From: Pedobacter sp. N36a
GTDB taxonomy: Bacteria; Bacteroidota; Bacteroidia; Sphingobacteriales; Sphingobacteriaceae
Direction of reading: 5' to 3'
Assembly (NCBI RefSeq): GCF_014472395.1
Contig: NZ_JACSZW010000010.1
Location: 1-64,000 of the forward strand
DNA length: 64,000 nt
Shown here: positions 9,001-15,049 of the stretch, one piece after another
Layout of the letters: each line of letters begins with the position of its first letter
Position numbering within the stretch: position 1 is the first letter of the stretch
The notes under the pieces: generated by a model
Told to the model about the DNA's origin: nothing
Databases searched by the model: none
The model's input: only the letters and a program-made list of their open reading frames with translations
Translations under genes and position numbers: made by a program

Positions 9001-10436
9001 TTCACACTGCCATCAAAATACTTTTTCTCAAAAGTTCCGTCTATATCAATATTTCTATACCTATAATTGTTAAAATCAATGTAGTCAATTTCTCCATCCA
9101 ATCGTTCGGTAAGATTTTTGATTTCTGTTCCCCGGCCTTTGACATTTAGCGCTGCAGTAATTTTTCCCAAGCTCTTTTCGTTGATTAGGTCACCGAGGTC
9201 AAAATCATAAGTTTTGACATTACCAGAATAGGAAGGAATACCTTGTTTATCGATTTTCATATTGACGTCAGAAACCAGGCGTCCAATTTTTGTTTTAAAC
9301 TCGCCATAGGCGATAAAATCATTTTGGAAGCCAGTAAAGGAACCATTGAAATTGACGTTACCAAATTTGGAGATAATTTCAGGAATTTTCTTAGTCTTTT
9401 TTCCAGTCACACTGGTGAGTAAATCGTCCAAATCCTTTTTATTGGTTCCTGCCATCTCAATTTTAAGGTCCATGAAAGTCTCCTTAAGAACGGGTAAACC
9501 TTTAAGTGCAAAATCTCCTTTAATGTGAGTTGCTTTTCCTGCTTTAATCGCTAGATTTTTGGCACGCAGATTTTTCACTAGGCCTGTAATCTGTCCGTCT
9601 ACATCTAACTCTAAATTCATCTGATCTAGTTCAGAGGTGAAGTAAGATACATCTCGGGAAGCAATATGGCTATCCTTAAAGCTGGCTTTCATTCTAACTT
9701 TATTCACATAGTCTCTGAAGTCCCTATATCGGCTAAAGCTCATTTTAAAATAGTCCTTTAACTTGGAATGATTGGTTTCCAGTAACAAACGCTCTAACTC
9801 TATTTTATTGGAATCTACTGTAGCGAATGTCGTTAAGTTTTTAAGGTAAAACCCACTTTTTTCCTTAAATGTTAGATTTTTGATGTTTGCCTGAAGAATA
9901 TGATCTTTAGTGTTTAATTTTTCAAGAATTCCATTCAGGTTACTGAGCTGGATATCTTCAAAATTTACACCTCTCATCACCGTGTCGTACTTATAATTTT
10001 TATACCTAAAACCAAAGTTGTTAAGAATCACCCGATCGAAAGTAAGTTTGAAAGGCTTTTTCTTTTTTACACTAGGGGCGCCAGAATCAAAGTAATCTAT
10101 GATAAAATCTAGATTTGTGGTTCCGTCTTTATAGGTTTTAAGGAAGAATGCGCCGTTATTGAGTTGTACCGTATTGACATCAACAATTCTTTTTTTGAGA
10201 GAAAGCTGATTTAAATCAACTAAAAATTTTGGTGTATTTAAGAGGGTATCCTTTTGTTGATCGAGTACCAGTAGGTTTTCTAGAACAAGGGATTTAAAAG
10301 GTTTGATGTAAATTCCCGATAGTGATATGGTTGTATTTAACTCTTTAGATAAATAATCAGCTGCTTTTTTTGCGACAAAAGTCTGCACAGGCTTGAATTG
10401 AAGCGCGAATAATAGAATCGCAACTAGTAATAACAC
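6012..10436 (-). CDS. TamB-like translocation/assembly module (DUF490)
   Basis: A protein of about 1,475 residues with one N-terminal membrane helix and a long periplasmic beta-rich body, ending in a DUF490/TamB domain (roughly the last 400 residues). Members span the periplasm and are linked to outer-membrane protein or lipid transport. The N-terminal AsmA-like part starts FVAKKAADYLSKELNTTISL, and the C-terminal part has GGTIRWTGNPTMAQIQLKAIY, which is family-typical. The last residues are basic and low in complexity. The start is unclear: the only canonical in-frame start is the GTG at 10436, which cuts the helix short. Upstream, KKLLKILLWFVASV continues in frame to an ATT at 10478 that would restore a complete helix; the frame stays open to a TGA beyond it without any ATG, GTG or TTG. 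It diverges from tsaD. Confidence 0.85.
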   Translation of the reverse strand: MLLLVAILLFALQFKPVQTFVAKKAADYLSKELNTTISLSGIYIKPFKSLVLENLLVLDQQKDTLLNTPKFLVDLNQLSLKKRIVDVNTVQLNNGAFFLKTYKDGTTNLDFIIDYFDSGAPSVKKKKPFKLTFDRVILNNFGFRYKNYKYDTVMRGVNFEDIQLSNLNGILEKLNTKDHILQANIKNLTFKEKSGFYLKNLTTFATVDSNKIELERLLLETNHSKLKDYFKMSFSRYRDFRDYVNKVRMKASFKDSHIASRDVSYFTSELDQMNLELDVDGQITGLVKNLRAKNLAIKAGKATHIKGDFALKGLPVLKETFMDLKIEMAGTNKKDLDDLLTSVTGKKTKKIPEIISKFGNVNFNGSFTGFQNDFIAYGEFKTKIGRLVSDVNMKIDKQGIPSYSGNVKTYDFDLGDLINEKSLGKITAALNVKGRGTEIKNLTERLDGEIDYIDFNNYRYRNIDIDGTFEKKYFDGSVKVNDKNLNMIFDGGVNLNGKLPEFNFKANIKNARLKALKLYKDSLQIDAIFSTNFTGNNLDNIQGNLLLQHVQLNNVKGIYHIDSIQLSANGMGKDRSLAVNSDILDASIKGQYDLNTLPSYYKALAKTYIPSLKADIVNYKDQIFKFDLKIKKFEPVAQLLVPGLEIEDQAVFLGNFDSQKNVATINGFVKKLKYKGIVVNNIIVDENTSTNQLQAIITSDRVDLNDSLYIKNVNISNILRNDSLSLNVKLANADDANSLDLNGLVEFATDTVGRITILPSILKINNEDWKIQEKVRISFHDGKTQISNFDLSNGPQLLTIDGILSNDPTDLLQVGFNQFDLKTLNPFVKTLGVKLAGKLNGETKLYHVLKSPKISDDITIDSLSFNDTYIGRLTDTSSFHQAENVANIYTSIMSRDKETLKATGSLDLEKKEIDLHVKLDETEMAVLEPFVKKLVSKLKGNISADLAVKGPFEKPAINGEVSFDKGKMTINYLQTAYTLNDQVTIENSVIKVHNLKLLDVDNNQAIANGTVDLNNLDNPTIDAVIKATNFMALNTTEKDNPVYYGQAYGTGTFIFKGPTNRMYIDIDAKTEKGTVFNLPLNSSETVSSKDFITFVSKDTTKIVKKQNSFDGLTMNLKLDVDPNSVANIFTSLGNLSGRGNATDLTLKINSQGDFDMTGDYIIENGSFDFTAQEVINKKFSIRQGGTIRWTGNPTMAQIQLKAIYSLRTSLRDLYTAANRDGNNKDERVLTEVEMGLSGLLLKPDIKLDIFFPSNPAIKEEMQAYFNDANNLNLQALSLIIRRSFAPGTGNEDLGKQLTSGVTSTATELLFNQLNNVLSSLNLDFVDFNVRSLTEANASFRLFNDRVILNAGIVNRGSTNDLSLNGFSRNNVGGEVEILGLIKKDGTLVGKLSNKPPTQQTIFTTSGINQNNNVTALGLVYTQQFDSFREFLKKITGQYKRDQKKKAQHGETPKTRQLINKEAILNEQQKNNPKR

Positions 10437-10477
10437 TGATGCAACAAACCAAAGAAGTATTTTTAATAGTTTTTTAA

Positions 10478-10485
10478 TAGTTTTG
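10478..10485 (+). promoter_or_regulatory. possible tsaD -7 box
   Basis: TAGTTTTG matches TAnnTTTG exactly, 22 bases before the tsaD GTG. It overlaps the presumed 5' end of the divergent TamB-like gene, so the two promoters would sit within each other's transcripts. Confidence 0.35.
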
Positions 10486-10507
10486 TAGCTTAATAATAAT
10501 AATCATT

Positions 10508-11509
10508 GTGCCAATAATCCTCGCTATAGAATCTTCTTGTGATGAAACTTCGGTTGCTATTTGTAACAACGGCAAAATTACTGCCAATGTTATTGCAAAC
10601 CAAACAATTCATGAAAATTATGGTGGTGTCATCCCTGAACTTGCTTCAAGGGTACATCAACAAAATATTGTCCCTGTTATACAGCAAGCTTTAATTGATG
10701 CGAATGTAGACAAAAAGCAGCTAAATGCCGTTGCTTTTACCCGTGGGCCTGGCTTATTAGGCTCATTGTTGGTTGGGGTTTCATTTGCAAAATCTTTTGC
10801 TTTAGCGTTAGATTTGCCATTAATTTCCGTAAATCACATGCATGCACATATTTTGGCTCATTTTATTGATGATCCAAAACCTGCTTTTCCTTTTATATGT
10901 CTGACAGTTTCTGGTGGTCACACTCAGATTGTGTTGGTTAAAGATTATTTTGATATGGAAATTGTGGGAGAGACGCTTGATGATGCAGCTGGAGAAGCGT
11001 TTGATAAAACTGCAAAAATTTTGAACCTTCCATATCCTGGTGGACCATTGATTGATCGTCATGCAAAATCAGGAAATCCTTTGGCATTTAAATTTCCAGA
11101 ACCTCAGATCAAAGATTTAGATTTTAGTTTTAGCGGATTAAAGACCTCGATCTTATATTTCATCCGAAAGCAAGAAAAGGAAAATCCTGACTTTATATCG
11201 GAACATTTAGATGATATTTGCGCTTCAGTTCAACATAGTATTGTTCATATTTTGTTGAACAAATTAAAGAAGGCTGCTCAGCAATATGGGATTAAAGAAA
11301 TTGCGATTGCTGGTGGTGTTTCTGCAAACAGTGGCTTACGAGATGAACTGCAAAAAACGGCGCTGGACTTAGGTTGGAATGTTTATATTCCAGCTTTCGA
11401 ATATTGCACTGATAATGCGGCAATGATTGCTATTGCTGGTTATCAGAAATACTTAAAAGCGGATTTTGTGGGACAAGATGTTGCGCCTATTTCCAGAATG
11501 AATTTTTAA
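10508..11509 (+). CDS. tsaD: tRNA N6-adenosine threonylcarbamoyltransferase TsaD
   Basis: A 333-residue enzyme of the ASKHA (Kae1/TsaD) fold that transfers threonylcarbamoyl to A37 of ANN-decoding tRNAs, working with TsaB, TsaC and TsaE. The sequence opens with IILAIESSCDETSVAI, has the metal-binding HMHAH motif at residues 110-114, then SGGHTQIV, and ends with the NSGLRDEL and DNAAMIA segments. Length is normal for the family. The start codon is GTG; the conserved N-terminus begins immediately after it. A 60-residue membrane protein follows 17 bases downstream in the same direction. Confidence 0.97.
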   Translation: MPIILAIESSCDETSVAICNNGKITANVIANQTIHENYGGVIPELASRVHQQNIVPVIQQALIDANVDKKQLNAVAFTRGPGLLGSLLVGVSFAKSFALALDLPLISVNHMHAHILAHFIDDPKPAFPFICLTVSGGHTQIVLVKDYFDMEIVGETLDDAAGEAFDKTAKILNLPYPGGPLIDRHAKSGNPLAFKFPEPQIKDLDFSFSGLKTSILYFIRKQEKENPDFISEHLDDICASVQHSIVHILLNKLKKAAQQYGIKEIAIAGGVSANSGLRDELQKTALDLGWNVYIPAFEYCTDNAAMIAIAGYQKYLKADFVGQDVAPISRMNF

Positions 11510-11526
11510 TATAAGAACAGCTAATT

Positions 11527-11709
11527 ATGAGTGCTACGAGTTTTATTTTTTTCGGCTTAATGCTGATTCCCTTCATCATTTTTATCATTTGGTTGATAAA
11601 ACAAGATAAACAGAAAAATTACCTTGGTTTAGCCGTTTTGCTCGCTGCAATTATTGTAGCGATCATTGTAGCCATCTACGTTGATGCAAAATATATGAAA
11701 CTTCAGTAG
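11527..11709 (+). CDS. small membrane protein, unknown function
   Basis: A 60-residue protein with two clear hydrophobic helices (about 5-24 and 33-52) separated by the basic turn KQDKQKN. It starts with ATG 17 bases after tsaD and is followed by a strong terminator, so it is probably the last gene of a tsaD transcript. I do not recognise a family. Its length, its hydrophobic pattern and its position before the terminator make it a likely real gene. Confidence 0.65.
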   Translation: MSATSFIFFGLMLIPFIIFIIWLIKQDKQKNYLGLAVLLAAIIVAIIVAIYVDAKYMKLQ

Positions 11710-11744
11710 TGAATCAAGATCCATTTGATAGATCTAGAAAATAA

Positions 11745-11788
11745 ACACAAAAAAAGGGCGATCAATTATGATCGCCCTTTTTTTGTGT
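11745..11788. terminator. bidirectional terminator between the tsaD unit and recA
   Basis: A perfect 20-bp inverted repeat: the GGGCGATCA core (11756-11764) pairs with TGATCGCCC (11769-11777) around ATTA, and the arms extend outward through A7/T7 to ACAC/GTGT. The T runs on both strands make it work for both convergent units. Confidence 0.9.
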
Positions 11789-11811
11789 TACGTCTTTAAA
11801 GGCGTGTAGTC

Positions 11812-12834
11812 TTATGCTTGTGCAGGAAGTTCCTCCAGTTTGTCGCCGGTTACTTCTGCTCTGATTTTTGCTTCAATTTCTTCAGATAATTCTGGGTTAT
11901 CCAATAGTAATTGTTTTACCGCATCTCTTCCCTGACCAAGTTTAGTTTCTCCATAAGAGAACCAAGAACCTGCTTTTTTAATGATATTGAAATCAACACC
12001 TAAGTCGATAATTTCACCTACTTTAGAAATACCTTCTCCAAACATAATGTCGAATTCCGCTATCCTGAATGGAGGAGCAACTTTATTTTTTACAATTTTT
12101 ACTTTTACTCTATTTCCAGAAACCTCATCTGAATCTTTAATCTGAGAAGTTCTACGGATATCCAAACGTACTGAGGCGTAGAATTTTAATGCATTACCAC
12201 CAGTAGTAGTTTCCGGGTTCCCGAACATCACACCAATTTTTTCACGTAATTGGTTGATGAAGATACAGCAACATCCAGTTTTAGCAATCGTTCCGGTTAG
12301 TTTACGTAATGCCTGAGACATTAAACGTGCTTGTAATCCCATTTTAGAATCACCCATTTCACCTTCAATCTCTGCCTTTGGAACCAATGCAGCCACGGAG
12401 TCAATTACAATCACATCAATAGCGCCTGATCTGATTAGGTTATCAGCGATCTCTAAAGCCTGTTCACCATTATCTGGTTGAGAGATCAATAGGTTATCTA
12501 CATCAACGCCTAATTTCTTCGCATAATTTTTATCAAATGCATGTTCTGCATCGATAAAAGCAGCAATTCCACCTTTTTTCTGCGCTTCTGCAATAATATG
12601 CGTTGCTAAAGTTGTTTTACCAGACGATTCAGGACCGTATATTTCTATTACTCTTCCTTTTGGAACACCACCAATGCCTAAAGCAATGTCTAAACTGATC
12701 GATCCTGTGGAAATAGATTCAATAGGCTCTACAGCATTGTCGCCTAATTTCATTACGGTACCCTTACCATAAGACTTCTCTAACTTATCTAAAGTAAGTT
12801 GTAATGCTTTTAATTTGTCTGCGTTTACGCTCAT
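11812..12834 (-). CDS. recA: recombinase RecA
   Basis: A 340-residue RecA. It coats single-stranded DNA and catalyses ATP-dependent strand exchange in repair. The Walker A motif GPESSGKTT lies at residues 67-75, followed by FIDAEHAFD, the Walker B region (DVIVIDSVAALVP), and the L2 region with FINQLREKIGVMFGNPETTTGG. The C-terminus is short and moderately acidic. A good Bacteroidota-type promoter lies 80-110 bases upstream. I saw no obvious LexA-type palindrome over the promoter, so regulation by damage cannot be read from the sequence. Confidence 0.98.
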   Translation of the reverse strand: MSVNADKLKALQLTLDKLEKSYGKGTVMKLGDNAVEPIESISTGSISLDIALGIGGVPKGRVIEIYGPESSGKTTLATHIIAEAQKKGGIAAFIDAEHAFDKNYAKKLGVDVDNLLISQPDNGEQALEIADNLIRSGAIDVIVIDSVAALVPKAEIEGEMGDSKMGLQARLMSQALRKLTGTIAKTGCCCIFINQLREKIGVMFGNPETTTGGNALKFYASVRLDIRRTSQIKDSDEVSGNRVKVKIVKNKVAPPFRIAEFDIMFGEGISKVGEIIDLGVDFNIIKKAGSWFSYGETKLGQGRDAVKQLLLDNPELSEEIEAKIRAEVTGDKLEELPAQA

Positions 12835-12912
12835 ATTGTTAAATTCTGGGAGTAAGATAAAATATTACCGTTGGAAGAACAAATAACCTTACTTACATGC
12901 TAATTATCTTAG

Positions 12913-12943
12913 CAAAGATAACGATTGTTTAATCTAATGCAAG
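12913..12943 (-). promoter_or_regulatory. recA promoter
   Basis: On the minus strand CTTG (12943-12940) is followed, after 19 bases, by TATCTTTG (12920-12913), an exact TAnnTTTG -7 box at the canonical spacing. The predicted start near 12907 gives a leader of about 70 nt for recA. Confidence 0.65.
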
Positions 12944-12965
12944 AAATAAAATTATTATTATTTGA

Positions 12966-13634
12966 TCAAGCCTCTGTGTCGCTAATTAATTTAGTTTTTT
13001 TATTATTTTGTTGAAAATATTTACAAATATTTGTGATTTCACAAATGCTGCATTTAGGTGATCTGGCCAGACAAACATACCTTCCATGTAGAATTAACCA
13101 ATGGTGAGCCACATGAATGGTGTGTTCAGGTAGGTTCTTTACCAGATTCTTTTCTACGGCGAGCGGCGTTTTTCCTGTAGAAAGGCCTATTCTCCTGGAA
13201 ACTCTATAAACATGGGTATCTACAGCCATCGCAGGCGCATTATAAATGACAGATGCGATCACGTTTGCAGTTTTCCGACCTACACCCGGCATTTTTTGTA
13301 ATTGATCAATAGCAGATGGAACCACATTATTAAAATCATTTAGTAACATTTGGGCCATTCCTACCAGATGCTTTGCTTTATTATTCGGATAACTCACACT
13401 TCTGATGTAATCAAACACAATATCTGGTGTGACCTCAGATAAGGCTTTTGCATTTGGAAAACGTTGAAAAAGTGCAGGTGTTACCTGATTGATTCGTTTA
13501 TCTGTGCATTGAGCAGAAAGAATTACAGCTACTAATAATTGGTATGGATTATTGTAATGTAGTTCCGTTTCAGCATTTGGCTGTTTGGTTGCAAAGTGTT
13601 CGACAAAAAGTTTGTACCGGTCTTTTTTGAGCAT
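12966..13634 (-). CDS. nth: endonuclease III
   Basis: A 222-residue bifunctional DNA glycosylase and AP lyase that removes oxidised pyrimidines. The helix-hairpin-helix LQKMPGVGRKTANV ends with catalytic Lys121, Asp139 sits in AVDTHVYRVSRR, and the [4Fe-4S] ligands are Cys188, Cys195, Cys198 and Cys204 in the expected C-X6-C-X2-C-X5-C spacing. I chose the ATG at 13634 (MLKKDRYKLF) over the TTG two codons upstream. It lies 131 bases before recA on the same strand, with a separate promoter for recA between them. Confidence 0.96.
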   Translation of the reverse strand: MLKKDRYKLFVEHFATKQPNAETELHYNNPYQLLVAVILSAQCTDKRINQVTPALFQRFPNAKALSEVTPDIVFDYIRSVSYPNNKAKHLVGMAQMLLNDFNNVVPSAIDQLQKMPGVGRKTANVIASVIYNAPAMAVDTHVYRVSRRIGLSTGKTPLAVEKNLVKNLPEHTIHVAHHWLILHGRYVCLARSPKCSICEITNICKYFQQNNKKTKLISDTEA

Positions 13635-13637
13635 TCG

Positions 13638-13645
13638 CAAATATA
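13638..13645 (-). promoter_or_regulatory. -7 box directly before nth
   Basis: TATATTTG on the minus strand is an exact TAnnTTTG match and ends 3 bases before the nth ATG, which predicts a leaderless or nearly leaderless mRNA. No clear -33 partner is seen, so confidence is low. Confidence 0.3.
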
Positions 13646-13737
13646 ATGAGAAGAACTTAGGAAGGATTCATAAATCCCCAGGAAAAAGTAGCAGACTATA
13701 AAATTGGCTTAAGTAAGTCCTAAAGCCTTTAAAATGA

Positions 13738-13764
13738 AAAAGCTGCCAGATTTAGTGGCAGCTT
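13738..13764 (-). terminator. terminator downstream of the sigma-linked small gene
   Basis: AAGCTGCCA (13740-13748) pairs with TGGCAGCTT (13756-13764) around a 7-base loop. On the minus strand the stem is followed by TTTCATTTT, so it should end transcription of the 63-residue gene at 13780-13971. Confidence 0.7.
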
Positions 13765-13779
13765 CAGTTCGTTTCTAAA

Positions 13780-13971
13780 TTACTTGGCTCTGGAGTAGGC
13801 TAAAATTTTCGCGATGGTTTCATCAGAAGGACTTTTCCTTAAGCCATCCAGTTGAGGCCTAATTTGGTCATAGAACATCATGTCGAGTTCTATAACTGCA
13901 TCTGCAGCAGGTTTTTCTTGCTTTTGCAATGAGCAATTTAACGTGTTAAAAAAAGTAAAAGTTTCCATCAT
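13780..13971 (-). CDS. small conserved-looking protein, unknown function
   Basis: A soluble protein of 63 residues (METFTFFNTLNCSLQ start, then an acidic helical stretch with AADAVIELDMMFYDQIRPQL, ending SPSDETIAKILAYSRAK). A GTG at 13995 would add eight residues; I prefer the paired ATGs at 13966-13971. It follows the ECF sigma factor gene in the same direction after about 245 bases and ends in its own terminator. The C-terminal DETIAKILAYSR segment looks helical and amphipathic. A link to the sigma factor is only positional: it has no membrane helix or zinc motif of a known anti-sigma factor. Confidence 0.7.
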   Translation of the reverse strand: MMETFTFFNTLNCSLQKQEKPAADAVIELDMMFYDQIRPQLDGLRKSPSDETIAKILAYSRAK

Positions 13972-14079
13972 AAGCAACAATATATGTTCGTTCACTAATA
14001 TAAACGTTATTGTGATATATTTATTTTAACCTAAACTAAATTTTATGTAACTAGTTTGTTGCATCTTTTCCGGTCAATA

Positions 14080-14170
14080 GCTCCGCTTTTTGAGAAGGGG
14101 AGCATTGCTGATCTAAAGCGCGAGTTTCAGTCCTTTTGCGCAGTGTTATCAAAGATGATCAAATCATCTT
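14080..14170 (-). other. gap between sigma factor and small gene with two hairpins
   Basis: The 245-base gap holds two inverted repeats: AGATGA/TCATCT arms at 14153-14158 and 14164-14169, and GCTCC/GGAGC arms at 14080-14084 and 14099-14103 with CTT/AAG inside. The first may be a weak terminator for the sigma factor gene; the second would lie upstream of the small gene. Neither has a long T run. Confidence 0.35.
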
Positions 14171-14216
14171 AAACGATCTGTAATATGGATCATCCCTTTT
14201 TCTCCTTTTAAAAAGA

Positions 14217-14792
14217 TCAGGAAATTTCTTTCACTTTCATCATTTTTCTAAGATTACTCAGGGCATAGCGCATCCTTCCTAAAGCGGTATTGATACTCAC
14301 ATCTGTAAGTTCTGCAATGTCTTTAAAACTTAGATCGGCATAATGGCGCATAATGAGTACTTCTTTCTGATCATCCGGCAATAAATGAATCATTGCACGC
14401 AGGTCAAAATGTGTTTGTTCTCTCAGCATTTTTTCTTCTGCACTTTCTTCATGGATCTGAAGCAAGTTAAAGATATCTGTACCATCGGCACTGGTAATTA
14501 CTGGTGCACGTTTTTCACGTCTAAAATAATCGATCACGAGATTATGTGCAATTCTCATCACCCATGGTAAAAATTTACCTTCTTCATTGTAACGACCAGA
14601 TCTGAGTGTATTGATCACCTTTATAAAAGCATCCTGAAAAATATCCTCGGCGAGGTATTGATCTTTTACTAAAAGATAGATGGAGGTGTATATTTTCGAC
14701 TTGTGTCTTTTGAGAAGTTCTTCTAAAACTGATTCTTCACCGGTAAGATATGACTTCACCAAGTCCTGATCACTATATAATTCTAATTTCAT
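14217..14792 (-). CDS. ECF-type RNA polymerase sigma factor
   Basis: A 191-residue sigma-70 family factor with only regions 2 and 4. Region 2 covers about residues 22-95 (AEDIFQDAFIKVINTL, FLPWVMRIAHNLVIDYFRREKR) and region 4 about 130-185 (LPDDQKEVLIMRHYADLSFKDIAELTDVS). Such factors redirect RNA polymerase to a dedicated promoter set. There is no adjacent FecR-like or zinc-containing anti-sigma gene and no linked TonB receptor, which separates it from the usual FecI/FecR/SusC type. The linker of about 30 residues between the regions is typical. The downstream neighbour is the small gene at 13780-13971. Confidence 0.93.
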   Translation of the reverse strand: MKLELYSDQDLVKSYLTGEESVLEELLKRHKSKIYTSIYLLVKDQYLAEDIFQDAFIKVINTLRSGRYNEEGKFLPWVMRIAHNLVIDYFRREKRAPVITSADGTDIFNLLQIHEESAEEKMLREQTHFDLRAMIHLLPDDQKEVLIMRHYADLSFKDIAELTDVSINTALGRMRYALSNLRKMMKVKEIS

Positions 14793-14976
14793 AGGAGTAT
14801 CCGTACTAATAAGTTCCCTGCTAATTGCTATAAAATACGTAGTAGATGTTTTAATCGATATCTTTCTCCTGTTAGTTAGTGGTTTAGTTTGTCTGTTAGT
14901 TCCCCAAAAGAACCAATTTTTTATTAGAATCCAATAGAAAAACTGTTAAAAAAAATTAAAACCGGATCGAAGGCCT

Positions 14977-14984
14977 TATTTTTG
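14977..14984 (+). promoter_or_regulatory. possible uvrA -7 box
   Basis: TATTTTTG matches TAnnTTTG exactly about 65 bases before the uvrA ATG and is followed by GCAT, as is common in this phylum. The -33 region is A-rich without a clear TTTG. Confidence 0.35.
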
Positions 14985-15049
14985 CATCATCTCAAAAATG
15001 GCAATATTGCTTTTTTTGGGTTATCTTAGCACTATTCTATCCATATTCA

